A DNA stretch of 64,000 nucleotides from Vibrio sinensis (GTDB taxonomy: Bacteria > Pseudomonadota > Gammaproteobacteria > Enterobacterales > Vibrionaceae), in contig NZ_QVMU01000001.1 in NCBI RefSeq assembly GCF_003605645.1, positions 682,001 to 746,000 on the forward strand, given 5' to 3'. The notes under the pieces were generated by a model. That model had not been told where the DNA came from, did not search any database, and saw only the letters and a list, made by a program, of their open reading frames with translations. The position numbers and the translations under genes are program-made. How positions within the stretch are numbered: the stretch's first letter is position 1; every line of letters begins with the position of its first letter. Of the stretch, positions 7,497 through 17,064 are shown in pieces.

Positions 7497-8645
7497 TTAT
7501 AAGCAAGCGCAATACAACTCTTCGATTTCTTCAGGTGTTGGCTGACGAGGGTTACCGCCCAAACATGGGTCAGCTAACACTTTATCAATCCAGTTATGGC
7601 AGTCTTCTTTATTAATTCCTAAGGTCGCAAGACCTGTTGGAATACCGACACGGGCGGACAAGTTACGAATCAGTGCAACTGCCAAATCTGCCGCTTGTTT
7701 GTTGTCTAGATCCAAGGTATCTCCACCCATGACTTGGGCGATATCGCGGAAGCGTTCTGGGAATTTCTCTGCGTTAAACGCACATACTTGAGGAAGCAAA
7801 ATCGCGTTACACACACCATGTGGTAAGTTATGTGTCGCGCCTGGTTGGTGCGCCATTGCGTGAACTAACCCCAAACCTGCACTGTTAAACGCCATTCCTG
7901 CTAAGAACTGCGCATTAGCTAACTGTTCTCGAGCTTCAATATTTTGACCATTTTCTACCGCAACAGGTAGCCATTGAGTAATCAGCTTAATCGCTTCTAA
8001 TGCTGTGGGCTTAGTCAGTGCATGTGCGCCAGGAGTCACGTAAGCTTCAACGGCATGCGTTAGCGCATCCATCCCGGTTGCCGCCGTCACATGAGGAGGT
8101 AAATTTACCATCAAAGTAGGATCGTTAACCGCGATGTCAGGAATTTGTTTCGCGTCAATGATAACCATTTTCACTTGTCGTAACTCATCAGTAATTACAG
8201 AGTTTGATGTCATCTCAGCGGCAGTGCCGGCTGTAGTATTGATAGCGATAAAGAAATCACCTGCATTCTTCACCTTACCAACGCCATCATAGTCCACAAT
8301 ATCGCCTGGGTTTGACGCTACGATGCGAATCGCTTTGGCACAATCAACAGGGCTACCACCACCAACCGCGATAAGACAATCACATCCAGATTCAGTGTAA
8401 ACTGCCAATCCTTCACGTACCAATGTCGCTGTTGGATTAGGTGTCACCTTATCAAACAAAACGTAATCTAGATCTGTTTGTTCAAGCAGTTCAAATAAGT
8501 GTTCCAAAATCCCCAGCTCGACGAGGTTTTTATCTGTCACAACCAACACACGCTTAACGGGTTGCTGAGTTAACGAAGTGATTGCATCATCAACTGCGCC
8601 AACACCTGAATAACTCAATTTGGGTAAATTTAATGCAAATGCCAT
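7497..8645 (-). CDS. fucO: Lactaldehyde reductase (iron-containing alcohol dehydrogenase)
   Basis: Reduces L-lactaldehyde, the second product of fuculose-1-phosphate cleavage, to 1,2-propanediol with NADH. At 382 residues it matches E. coli FucO. The Rossmann-type part shows GGGSPVDCAKA near residue 97; the all-helical part carries the metal-site histidines in DALTHAVEAYV and in GLVHAMAHQPGATHNLPHGVCNAILLP. It is the last gene of the fucose operon, 13 bp after fucA, and is followed by the duplicated terminator. The fucIKUAO setting makes the fucO call firm over other group III alcohol dehydrogenases. Confidence 0.93.
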   Translation of the reverse strand: MAFALNLPKLSYSGVGAVDDAITSLTQQPVKRVLVVTDKNLVELGILEHLFELLEQTDLDYVLFDKVTPNPTATLVREGLAVYTESGCDCLIAVGGGSPVDCAKAIRIVASNPGDIVDYDGVGKVKNAGDFFIAINTTAGTAAEMTSNSVITDELRQVKMVIIDAKQIPDIAVNDPTLMVNLPPHVTAATGMDALTHAVEAYVTPGAHALTKPTALEAIKLITQWLPVAVENGQNIEAREQLANAQFLAGMAFNSAGLGLVHAMAHQPGATHNLPHGVCNAILLPQVCAFNAEKFPERFRDIAQVMGGDTLDLDNKQAADLAVALIRNLSARVGIPTGLATLGINKEDCHNWIDKVLADPCLGGNPRQPTPEEIEELYCACL

Positions 8646-8658
8646 GATAATAACTCCC

Positions 8659-9306
8659 TTATTTTTCTACGCGCAAACCGTAAGACTTGAATTTTTCAAG
8701 CACGACTTGCATTGATTCATCATCCAATGTCGGGGCATCAGGTGTCACCGCGAGGATTTTCAAATAAAGATCTGCCAATACTTCAACTTCATGCGCAAGC
8801 CACAATGCTTTTTCTAAATTCACTTCGCCGGCAATTAAACCATGATGCTGTAGTAGTATCGCTTTACTCTTAGTGATTCCCTCCTCCACATATTCAGCCA
8901 GTTTTGTACTGCCAAATGTCGCATAAGGAACACATGGAATTTCAGTGGTTCCAGAAGCGGCAACCATATAATGGATCGCTGGAATTGATTTGTTTAAGAT
9001 AGAAACTGCAGCACAGTTAATCGCATGGTTATGGACTACGGCGTTTATATCATCACGCTGTTTATAGCAAGTCAGGTGAAATAACCACTCAGAAGACGGT
9101 AACTTACCCTCTTCAAAGCTGCCATCTTCTGCCACATAAACAATATGGTCTGGCGTTAGTTTCTCGTAAGGGATCCCCGTGGGTGTAATGAGCATCCCGT
9201 TATCAAAACGTACACTCACGTTACCAGCAGTTCCTTGATTGAGGCCTAGGCGTGTCATTTCTAGGCAAGTGTCGATAATTTGTTGTGAAAGCTCTACTCG
9301 ATTCAT
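8659..9306 (-). CDS. fucA: L-fuculose-1-phosphate aldolase
   Basis: Zinc-dependent class II aldolase that splits L-fuculose 1-phosphate into dihydroxyacetone phosphate and L-lactaldehyde. The 215 residues equal the E. coli enzyme. Visible features are GTAGNVSVR near residue 26, TPTGIPYE in the phosphate-binding region, the zinc histidines in VVHNHAINCAA, and a third histidine in LLQHHGLIAGE. It sits between fucU and fucO. L-rhamnulose-phosphate and ribulose-phosphate epimerase relatives share the fold, but the neighbours settle the assignment. Confidence 0.93.
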   Translation of the reverse strand: MNRVELSQQIIDTCLEMTRLGLNQGTAGNVSVRFDNGMLITPTGIPYEKLTPDHIVYVAEDGSFEEGKLPSSEWLFHLTCYKQRDDINAVVHNHAINCAAVSILNKSIPAIHYMVAASGTTEIPCVPYATFGSTKLAEYVEEGITKSKAILLQHHGLIAGEVNLEKALWLAHEVEVLADLYLKILAVTPDAPTLDDESMQVVLEKFKSYGLRVEK

Positions 9307-9333
9307 TTTGATATTCCTTAAACAGACTATTTA

Positions 9334-9765
9334 TTAAGAAGTTGTCACGCCTTTTTTGAGGATGATGTTGCCATATTTTGCTGTTTCTCCCGTCAGCACT
9401 ACGGCATAGCATTGTTTAACGCGTTCGTAAAAAGCGAAACGTTCAACTCTCTCTACATGCTCTACAGTTACGTTTGCTTGTGACATCGACTGGAGGTATT
9501 TTTCTTCGACCGATGGGTCTAGCTCATCACCTGGGACGGCTTGCATCATAATGAGTGGCTGCGGTACGTATTGATCTAATTCAAATAAGGGAGTGACACC
9601 TAGCAATAAAGTATCAACTCCTACTCCATCACAACGTATAACATTGCAGCTAAACGTATGGGCTGGAAAGTGTGCATCGGCAAACAAAATTTCATCGCCA
9701 TGTCCCATCTCAGATAAGGTGGCTAGTAGCTTTGGTGAGAGTGCGGGATGAATACCTTTAAGCAT
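9334..9765 (-). CDS. fucU: L-fucose mutarotase
   Basis: RbsD/FucU-family enzyme that interconverts alpha and beta anomers of L-fucose so that FucI receives the form it uses. The 143 residues are close to E. coli FucU (140). It starts MLKGIHPALSPKLLATLSEMGHGDEI, the family's N-terminal signature with the catalytic histidine in GHGDE, and ends with KYGNIILKKGV. Its start codon overlaps the end of fucK by 8 bp, so the two are translationally coupled. Confidence 0.94.
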   Translation of the reverse strand: MLKGIHPALSPKLLATLSEMGHGDEILFADAHFPAHTFSCNVIRCDGVGVDTLLLGVTPLFELDQYVPQPLIMMQAVPGDELDPSVEEKYLQSMSQANVTVEHVERVERFAFYERVKQCYAVVLTGETAKYGNIILKKGVTTS

Positions 9766-11203
9766 GAGTGATCTCCTTTTCTGATTCCGTCATCGATAAC
9801 GGAAGAACAACGCGCAGTGACGGCTTCATGTTTTGTTGTGCGACTTGAATACTTGGGTAATAACCCGCCCCATAGAACCCGAACATTGCGGCTCCAATAA
9901 CGGTGGCTTCAGTCTGTTCAACAATATGCAGAGGACGTTGCAATACTTCTGCTCTTAATTGATTCCATAACGGATTTTTTGTACCGCCACCAACAACGAC
10001 AACAGGCCCGTCGTTGAGTTGACAAAGTTGATTTAAATAATCGAAACGCTGCTTAAGTTGGTGACTTAACCCCTCAAAGACCGCTCTAACTATCTGGCCA
10101 CGAGTTGTATGGATCGATAGCCCTTCAATGCTACCTTGACCAATACCGTGAGAGTCAGTGTTAAAGTTAGGAGTAAAGACGACTCCACCAGCTCCCTCAC
10201 CAGCCTCTTGAGCTTCATGGATCATCGTTGCATATAGCGTTCCACTCGCTTGTTCAACTGTGTAGAACTGATTCGCTACCCACTCAACCACCGCACTGGA
10301 TAGCCATTGAGTCGCTGGGTTATACAAACCTCGAACAGAATCCAATTCGACAGTAACACCATGCTCAAGCGCTTGTTTATTCAATGTTGGCCGTTGACTA
10401 CGCGCCATTAATATTTCCCATGTCCCGGAACTTAAAAAAGCTTGGTTTTCTTCAGCCCCCGAACCTACTAAGGCGAATTGAGTATCATGACCTGCGGATA
10501 TCACAGGTATGTCACTATGCACGCCAAACAATTGAGCAATATCAGAATGAATAATGCCAACTTGCTCACCTGCCATAATTAAAGGTGGAAAACTTGTTGC
10601 TGTAAGATTCAAATAATCGAGTACTTGCAAGTTCCATCCGCCAGCATCGAGACTGGTCATCATGGAGGTCCCCGCCATGGTATAATCCGTACTCAAAACT
10701 TGAGTTAGCTTGTGCGTAATCATTGATGAAATGAACACAAACTTATCCATTTTTTTGTACGTCTCTGGTTGGAACTCTTTAAGCCAGCGTAATTTGTATA
10801 AGGTGTTGAAGCTGTAATCACCAATGCCATTGATACGATATAAGTCAAGGCGATCCAACTCTTCCTCTACACGCATCATCATGGGTATCGTCCGAGGGCA
10901 TTTCCAGGAGATTATTGGGTAAATCTGCTGTCCGTTGCTATCAAACGGTGCACCATCTACACCAAATGTGGTTACTGTAAATGCGACAACATTCTCAGCA
11001 CCGACTTGAGTGATAACTCTTTGAGTGCACTCAGTAAGCTTTTGCCAAATTTCTTCAAAATCCCACACATGAAAATCAAGATTGTTCTCATCGTGTTTAG
11101 TTGCATTTTTAATGAAATGGGAAGCAACGATATTTCCCTCTGGGTCAATGGCGATGGCACGGAGGTTGGTCGCACCACAATCTAAAACAATCACTACTGA
11201 CAT
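9758..11203 (-). CDS. fucK: L-fuculokinase
   Basis: FGGY-family kinase that phosphorylates L-fuculose at O1 with ATP. The first nucleotide-binding block is VIVLDCGATNLRAIAID at the N terminus; the second half has SSGTWEI near residue 258 and VVVGGGTKNPLWNQLRAEVLQR, the conserved phosphate and adenosine region. The 481 residues agree with E. coli FucK (about 482). It lies between fucI and fucU in the canonical order. A short GC-rich hairpin separates it from fucI. Confidence 0.94.
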   Translation of the reverse strand: MSVVIVLDCGATNLRAIAIDPEGNIVASHFIKNATKHDENNLDFHVWDFEEIWQKLTECTQRVITQVGAENVVAFTVTTFGVDGAPFDSNGQQIYPIISWKCPRTIPMMMRVEEELDRLDLYRINGIGDYSFNTLYKLRWLKEFQPETYKKMDKFVFISSMITHKLTQVLSTDYTMAGTSMMTSLDAGGWNLQVLDYLNLTATSFPPLIMAGEQVGIIHSDIAQLFGVHSDIPVISAGHDTQFALVGSGAEENQAFLSSGTWEILMARSQRPTLNKQALEHGVTVELDSVRGLYNPATQWLSSAVVEWVANQFYTVEQASGTLYATMIHEAQEAGEGAGGVVFTPNFNTDSHGIGQGSIEGLSIHTTRGQIVRAVFEGLSHQLKQRFDYLNQLCQLNDGPVVVVGGGTKNPLWNQLRAEVLQRPLHIVEQTEATVIGAAMFGFYGAGYYPSIQVAQQNMKPSLRVVLPLSMTESEKEITHA

Positions 11204-11216
11204 AGAGACTCCTAGT

Positions 11217-11239
11217 TGGGCGGGAAACTTGCCCGCCCA
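11217..11239 (-). other. GC-rich hairpin between fucI and fucK
   Basis: TGGGCGGG (11217-11224) pairs perfectly with CCCGCCCA (11232-11239) around a 7-base loop, inside the 46-bp gap between the two coding regions. There is no T-run, so it is more likely an mRNA processing or stability element than a terminator. Confidence 0.55.
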
Positions 11240-11249
11240 TTATGGTTAC

Positions 11250-12998
11250 TTATTTATATAAAGGACCGAAGTTCGCGCAAGCTCGGTAATCTTGCCCTTC
11301 TTTGTCCTGACCAAATGCACTCCATGTGTGAGGGCGGAACACTTCTTTACTTTCCACGTTATGCATAGCGACAGGAATGCGCAGCATTGACGCTAGAGTA
11401 ATAAGATCAGCGCCAATATGGCCCGAAGAGATAACACAGTGGTTCGCTCCCCAATTTGCCATCACTGAATAAACATCTTTGAACGCACCCTCACCATTTA
11501 AGCGAGGAACAAACCAAGTCGTAGGCCACGTCGGGTTGGTTCTTTCATTCAAGGTTTCATACACACCCTGTGGTAATGATACTGAGTGACCTTCAGCGAT
11601 CTGTAGAACTGGACCGACACCTTTGATGATATTGATGCGATGCATGGTAAAGGGCATACCGCCATGTGTTAGGAAATTTGAAGAGAAACCGCCGCCACGG
11701 AAATATTCAACGTCCGCTGGTGGCCATTTAGTTGCGCTTAAGCACGCCTCCGCATCTTGCGCTGTCATATCCCAATGAGGTTTGATCACAGATTCACCAT
11801 TCTCATCTCGAGATTCACCACAACCATCAAGAGCTGCTGAACCTGAGTTGACCAAATGAATGAAGCCAGATTCAGGACGGTAGCCGCTTACGCGCTCAAC
11901 CGAATCTTGTGACCAATATGTACGTACGTCGCAGAAAATTTGAGCCTGCCCTGTCAACATCTTGCCAAACAACATATTAACGCCATTCAAGCAGTCATTT
12001 TCTGTCGCTATAACAAATGGTTCACGAATACCATTCCAGTCAAACGAAGAGTTAAGAAGAGCTTCACTAAAGTCACCGTTTGGTAGATGATCTGTCCAAT
12101 GACGCTGCCCTTGGAAACCACCAGCAACCGCGTTATAACCCATCGCTTCTTCGCCGAAGCCCATTTCCGCTAATTTAGGATTCCCTTGCATCATGTCGCG
12201 CATGATCATGGTCATCTTAACCACAGTTTCCCAATCTTGTTCTTTACGTTCTTCCGTCATTACAACTTTGTTGTAATCTTTTCCTTCATGACAATGCTCT
12301 TTTGTCCAACCTAGGGCTAACTCAAACTCTTCTTTGTCAAAGATTTCACGATCAAGACGACGTTTGATTTCCGTCATATCGACGTACTCATTGCGCATAC
12401 CGAGATAATGTTGGAAGAACGGCTGATCCACAATTGAACCTGCGATACCCATCGACACTGAACCCATTGATAAATAAGACTTACCACGAATACTTGCCAC
12501 TGTCAGACCTGCACGACAAAAGCGCAGAATCTTATCTTGAACATCACTTGGAATAGACGTGTCATCTTTGTCTTGAACTTCTTCGCCATAAATAGAGAAA
12601 GCTGGTAAACCGACTTGAGAATGGCCAGCCATCGCCGCAGCTAAGTACACAGCTCCTGGGCGTTCAGTTCCGTTAAAACCCCAAATCGCCTTAGGCATAT
12701 GTGGGTCCATATCAATTGTTGACGTTCCGTAACACCAACAAGGTGTCACAGTAATAGATAGCCCTACATTTTCTCGTTTAAATTGCTCAGCACATGCAGC
12801 CGCTTCTGCAACACCACCAATGGTAGAGTCTGCTATTACGCATTCTACTGTCGCACCATTTGCGTGTTTAACGTTCTCGTTAATAAAGTTGGCAAGATTC
12901 TTAGCCATGTTCATTGTTTGCTCTTCAAGAGACTCACGAACACCAAGACGACGACCATCAATAGTAGGGCGAATACCGATTTTCACTAAGTTGCTCAT
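11250..12998 (-). CDS. fucI: L-fucose isomerase
   Basis: Manganese-dependent ketol isomerase that converts L-fucose to L-fuculose, the first committed step of the pathway. The 582 residues are slightly shorter than E. coli FucI (591). It opens with [20 protein letters not shown], the family signature. Later blocks include [31 protein letters not shown] (split over residues near 86-118), [18 protein letters not shown], and the C-terminal metal-site region around [18 protein letters not shown]. It is the first gene of the fuc part of the locus; the 355-bp gap upstream could hold its own promoter. Confidence 0.96.
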   Translation of the reverse strand: MSNLVKIGIRPTIDGRRLGVRESLEEQTMNMAKNLANFINENVKHANGATVECVIADSTIGGVAEAAACAEQFKRENVGLSITVTPCWCYGTSTIDMDPHMPKAIWGFNGTERPGAVYLAAAMAGHSQVGLPAFSIYGEEVQDKDDTSIPSDVQDKILRFCRAGLTVASIRGKSYLSMGSVSMGIAGSIVDQPFFQHYLGMRNEYVDMTEIKRRLDREIFDKEEFELALGWTKEHCHEGKDYNKVVMTEERKEQDWETVVKMTMIMRDMMQGNPKLAEMGFGEEAMGYNAVAGGFQGQRHWTDHLPNGDFSEALLNSSFDWNGIREPFVIATENDCLNGVNMLFGKMLTGQAQIFCDVRTYWSQDSVERVSGYRPESGFIHLVNSGSAALDGCGESRDENGESVIKPHWDMTAQDAEACLSATKWPPADVEYFRGGGFSSNFLTHGGMPFTMHRINIIKGVGPVLQIAEGHSVSLPQGVYETLNERTNPTWPTTWFVPRLNGEGAFKDVYSVMANWGANHCVISSGHIGADLITLASMLRIPVAMHNVESKEVFRPHTWSAFGQDKEGQDYRACANFGPLYK

Positions 12999-13353
12999 TT
13001 TAATATTCTCTCATTACGTTAAATTTAATAACTTTGATTTCATTCTTAAGCTAAGTCATTATGGAAAAATCAAAGACAATTAATTACATTAGATGACTGC
13101 CATTTCATATAATGACCTTGGAAAAGCAATCAAAAAAACAGCTATTTTTTCTTGAGATAAAACAAATCAAAAATTAGACAATACAAATAATTACACAGTT
13201 ATTAGCCAGGTATTAATATTATTTGCATTTATTTTATATATAATTTATATAGAGGCATTGATATATAAAACAACAAATAATAGCACTAAGCCTATTTCAT
13301 ATACTCATTAGATTGATGAGGGTGTTTTTTACCCTCATCAAACGTTATTAAGG
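12999..13353. other. AT-rich gap between the ABC binding-protein gene and fucI
   Basis: No gene seen. It holds a strong stem-loop next to the binding-protein stop codon (13313-13341) and otherwise very AT-rich DNA. A separate fucI promoter is likely here, but I could not identify one box with confidence. Confidence 0.5.
13313..13341 (-). terminator. Stem-loop after the sugar-binding-protein gene
   Basis: TTGATGAGGGT and ACCCTCATCAA form a perfect 11-bp stem with a 7-base loop, 13 bp after the stop codon. On the minus strand it is not followed by a T-run, so it is probably a transcript 3' end stabiliser or partial terminator that raises binding-protein expression relative to the genes around it. 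Confidence 0.6.
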
Positions 13354-14304
13354 CTACTTACCAAATGGATATAGCAGCGTATGCATCTCTGGATCATTAA
13401 TATTATCTGATGTGACCACTTTTACTGGAATATCAATAACGTTAGATACTTTTTTGCCTTCCAATACATTATAAAGTGTGGTCAAACCTTGATAACCGAT
13501 TTGATAAGCATCTTGAACAACAAAACCTTGAATCGTGCCAGCTTTAAGGAATGCAATAATACCTTCTGTATTGTCAAAGCCCATTACTTTAAGTTTTCCA
13601 GCTAAACCTAAACTATCTATAGCGTTGCCCACCCCCAGAGTTGCTCCCTCGTTCGTTGCATAGACAGCGGCTAGATCTGGATTTGCTCGCACCATATCGA
13701 TGGTCTTATCCATCGCTTTTTGAGGGTCACCATCACTATATTGAACTTCAAGTACTTCAATATTTGGGAATTTTTCTGCCATTGCATCAATGAAGCCTTG
13801 TGAACGCTCAACAGCACTCTGAGTTCCCGCAACGTGCGCAATAATACCCACCTTGCCTTTACCATCAATCATATTTGCTAATGTCATCGCCGCGTCTGCG
13901 CCAGCTTTAATATTATTGGTAGCAATAAAACTCTTAGGAATATCGGAGTTAATACCAGAGTCGAACGTAGCAATTTCAATACCGCGCGCTTTCGCTTCTT
14001 CAGCCGGAACCACTAACGCATTCGAATCTAGTGCTGCCAACAAAATGGCATCAGGACGACGAGCCATCATGTCTTCCATCAATTGAATCTGCTCTGAAAC
14101 TTGCGTTTCTGCAGCAGGCCCAACAAAGCTCGTTTTCACTCCTAGCTCTTTCGCTGCGGTATCGGAACCTAATTTAACGGTTTGCCAAAATTCATGTTGA
14201 TAACCTTTACTAACGACCGGAATATAAATGTCATCTTTTGCTTGTGCGGTACCCATCCCAACCATTGCTAATGTAGCAAGTAAAGTGAGTTTGATTGATT
14301 TCAT
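13354..14304 (-). CDS. Periplasmic sugar-binding protein of a ribose-type ABC importer
   Basis: Type I periplasmic binding protein of the RbsB class (Peripla_BP_4). The signal peptide is MKSIKLTLLATLAMVGMGTAQA. The mature domain begins IYIPVVSKGYQHEFWQTVKLG and contains family blocks such as DAILLAALDSNALVVPAEEAKARGI and VGIIAHVAGTQSAVERSQGF, plus an AVYATNEGATLG segment near the hinge. At 316 residues it is of normal size. It is the third gene of the ABC set (ATPase, permease, binding protein) and lies directly ahead of fucI. Because no fucP-type permease is present, L-fucose is a reasonable ligand, though ribulose-like sugars fit the neighbouring kinase (inference). Confidence 0.88.
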   Translation of the reverse strand: MKSIKLTLLATLAMVGMGTAQAKDDIYIPVVSKGYQHEFWQTVKLGSDTAAKELGVKTSFVGPAAETQVSEQIQLMEDMMARRPDAILLAALDSNALVVPAEEAKARGIEIATFDSGINSDIPKSFIATNNIKAGADAAMTLANMIDGKGKVGIIAHVAGTQSAVERSQGFIDAMAEKFPNIEVLEVQYSDGDPQKAMDKTIDMVRANPDLAAVYATNEGATLGVGNAIDSLGLAGKLKVMGFDNTEGIIAFLKAGTIQGFVVQDAYQIGYQGLTTLYNVLEGKKVSNVIDIPVKVVTSDNINDPEMHTLLYPFGK

Positions 14305-14392
14305 TATAAATTCTCCAATATTATATTGTAGGGTCTATCTTCTAATTAATAGAATCTGTTATTGAATTGAATGTATATGTGAAGCTATGTAG

Positions 14393-15388
14393 TTATTTTA
14401 TTTTCTTTCTTAGTGTATCAAGGTAAACCGCTGCAATAACGACTGCGCCCATTGCAACCATTTGCCAAAATTGAGAAACCCCCATTAGGTTCAAACCATT
14501 TTTTAAGATACTCATGATGAACGCACCAATAATTGTGCCACCAATCGTACCAATGCCCCCCATTAAACTTGTACCACCAATAATTACGGCCGCTATCGCT
14601 TCTAACTCATAACCTACACCCGCTGTTGGTTGACCTGAATTCAATCGCGCCGTGATAATGACACCAGCAATACCTGTCATGAAGCCACAGAATGCGTAAA
14701 CAAACATTTTTACACGGTCAACTTTAATTCCCGACAAATGTGCAGCATCTTCACTGCTTCCGACTGCATAAATATAACGACCTATAATAGTTCTTTTTAG
14801 AATATATGCAGCGATGAATGCTAGAATACCAAAGTAAATAACTGGGTAAGGAATAATATCAAAGAGCTTACCTTGTGCGATTAGTTTGAATGTTGGATAT
14901 TCTGTGAAATAAAGTGCTCGCCCATCCGTTAAAACTAAGTTAATACCACGAATCGACATCATCAGACCCAATGTGGCAATAAAGGGCGGGATGGCTAATC
15001 GAGTAATCAAGGTACCGTTGACCATACCACATGCTGCGCCAGCTAATGCACCGACAACCACACACACGGGTAGAGGTAGGCCTACTGAAGCAGCTAACCC
15101 CACTGCAACACCAGAAAATGCCATCACTGAACCAACAGATAAGTCGATACCTGATGTGATGATGACATACGTGGCACCAATCGCGATGATACCAATAACC
15201 GAAGTTTGCAGTGCTACCGTTAGTAGGTTGTCAAAGTTTAAAAAGTAAGGAGTACCAAGGCTAAAAAATATCATTAATAAAACAAGACTAATTAATGGTG
15301 CGAGTTTCATTATCAACTCTTTATCAATTAGATTTTTCTTTTCGCCTGGCGTAACAGGTTTATTCACAGCACTAGTATCACTACTCAT
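14393..15388 (-). CDS. Ribose-type ABC importer permease
   Basis: RbsC/BPD_transp_2 family permease of 331 residues that forms the membrane channel as a homodimer. It has a hydrophilic N-terminal tail of about 25 residues, then about eight hydrophobic segments. Family blocks visible are ITSGIDLSVGSVMAFSGV near residues 83-100, LITRLAIPPFIATLGLM, the EAA-like cytoplasmic loop YAVGSSEDAAHLSGIKVD, and YELEAIAAVIIGGTSLMGGIGT. It starts 4 bp after the ATPase stop codon and is followed by the binding-protein gene after 88 bp. Confidence 0.92.
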   Translation of the reverse strand: MSSDTSAVNKPVTPGEKKNLIDKELIMKLAPLISLVLLMIFFSLGTPYFLNFDNLLTVALQTSVIGIIAIGATYVIITSGIDLSVGSVMAFSGVAVGLAASVGLPLPVCVVVGALAGAACGMVNGTLITRLAIPPFIATLGLMMSIRGINLVLTDGRALYFTEYPTFKLIAQGKLFDIIPYPVIYFGILAFIAAYILKRTIIGRYIYAVGSSEDAAHLSGIKVDRVKMFVYAFCGFMTGIAGVIITARLNSGQPTAGVGYELEAIAAVIIGGTSLMGGIGTIGGTIIGAFIMSILKNGLNLMGVSQFWQMVAMGAVVIAAVYLDTLRKKIK

Positions 15389-15392
15389 TTCA

Positions 15393-16892
15393 TTATCCCT
15401 CTAAAGTTGCATATTTCATGATATTTTCTTGACTTGCTTCTTCTGCTTGAAGTTCTCCGGTAATCGTACCGTTACGCATGACTAAAATTCGATCACACAT
15501 ACCTAGTACTTCAGGAAGTTCAGAAGAAATCACTATTACTGATTTGCCTTGCTTAGTTAGCTGATTAATTAATTCATAAATTTCTAATTTAGCGCCAACA
15601 TCAATACCTCGTGTCGGTTCATCAAATATTAAAATTTCAGTATTCTTACAAATCCATTTCGCAATAATAATTTTTTGTTGATTACCGCCACTTAAGTTAC
15701 CGGCCAATTGATCTAAGTTCGGGGCTTTAATTCTCAATTTATCTTTAAGTTCTTGAGAAATGTTGGTGGACGATAGCTCATCAATAATTCCAGCGGCATT
15801 GGAATAATCATCAAAACTACTCAACATAATATTGTCTTTAACCGACATCCCTAATGCTAAGCCATCTTTTTTTCTATCTTCCGTTAGGTAAGCGACACCA
15901 AGCTCAATTGCTTCATGAACATTGTTGATTTTAACTGGCTTACCAAATAATTTAATTTCTCCGCTATCGATTGGATCTGCCCCAAAAATAGCACGGGCAA
16001 CTTCAGAGCGCCCCGCCCCCATGAGCCCAGAGAATCCTAATATCTCTCCACGTTTAAGCTTGAAGCTAACATCCTTTATGACACCTTTGCGGTTGAGATT
16101 GTTCACCTCTAGCACGATTTCATCAGAGGGTTCATTAGCTCGATTAGGGTAAATATCGCCAAGATCTCGCCCTACCATCATCGCTATCAAATCATCAATC
16201 CGGACAGTGTGATAATCAACTGTTCCAATAAAGGTACCATCGCGCATTACTGTTGCTCGATCTGCTATCAAAGCCAGTTCTTCAAGGCGATGAGAAATAT
16301 ATACAATACCCACACCTTGAGACTTCAACATGTTGGTCACTTCAAACAAACTTTCAATTTCAGACTCAGTCAACGCAGCCGTTGGTTCATCCATGATCAA
16401 CACTTTGGCATTAACCGATAGAGCTTTGGCAATTTCCACCATTTGTTGCTGCGCCACAGTCAAACTTTCAACAAGTGTGTTTGGTTCGATACCTAGATTT
16501 AATTTATCCAATAAAGCCTTAGCGGCGGTATCTTGTGATTGATCATCGAGAATCCACTTATTACGACCGGTAAACTCTCGACCAATAAAGATATTTTCAG
16601 CGACCGTCAATTCAGGAAACAGATTGAATTCTTGGTGGATAATAGCTATGCCTTTTTCTAACGCAGAAATCGGGCTATTAAACGTGACATTTTTTCCCTC
16701 ATAAACAATGTGTCCTTCATCTGGAATGTGCACTCCAGAAAGCACTTTCATTAGCGTTGATTTACCCGCCCCGTTTTCTCCAAGTAGCGCATGAACTTCA
16801 CCTTTTTTTAAATTGAAGCTCACACCATCAAGTGCTAACACTCCTGGGAACCGCTTAGTAATTCCCGTCATTTGTATAATTGTCGTATCCAT
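15393..16892 (-). CDS. Ribose-type ABC importer ATPase with two nucleotide-binding domains
   Basis: RbsA/MglA-class ATPase of 499 residues carrying two fused ABC domains. The first half has a full Walker A (GENGAGKST, residues 38-46), a signature-like region SLTVAQQQMVEIAKAL and Walker B LIMDEPTAALTE. The second half has the degenerate Walker A GLMGAGRSE usual in this class, signature LSGGNQQKIIIAKW and Walker B LIFDEPTRGIDVGAK. It energises uptake of a monosaccharide with the next two genes. A 172-bp gap separates it from the kinase gene upstream. Confidence 0.94.
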   Translation of the reverse strand: MDTTIIQMTGITKRFPGVLALDGVSFNLKKGEVHALLGENGAGKSTLMKVLSGVHIPDEGHIVYEGKNVTFNSPISALEKGIAIIHQEFNLFPELTVAENIFIGREFTGRNKWILDDQSQDTAAKALLDKLNLGIEPNTLVESLTVAQQQMVEIAKALSVNAKVLIMDEPTAALTESEIESLFEVTNMLKSQGVGIVYISHRLEELALIADRATVMRDGTFIGTVDYHTVRIDDLIAMMVGRDLGDIYPNRANEPSDEIVLEVNNLNRKGVIKDVSFKLKRGEILGFSGLMGAGRSEVARAIFGADPIDSGEIKLFGKPVKINNVHEAIELGVAYLTEDRKKDGLALGMSVKDNIMLSSFDDYSNAAGIIDELSSTNISQELKDKLRIKAPNLDQLAGNLSGGNQQKIIIAKWICKNTEILIFDEPTRGIDVGAKLEIYELINQLTKQGKSVIVISSELPEVLGMCDRILVMRNGTITGELQAEEASQENIMKYATLEG

Positions 16893-17064
16893 ATACCCGC
16901 CTCCTAATTTTTAGCTAGGAACACTTTCATGTTTTGAGTCATCGCTTAACGATAAACGCTGTAACTCATTAGCCCAAATGCTCTTGTCAAAGATGAATGG
17001 CCTCAAATGAATTACGTAAGATTTAGAGCAATATGTAATCTAATGACCGATATCAATTAGATAT

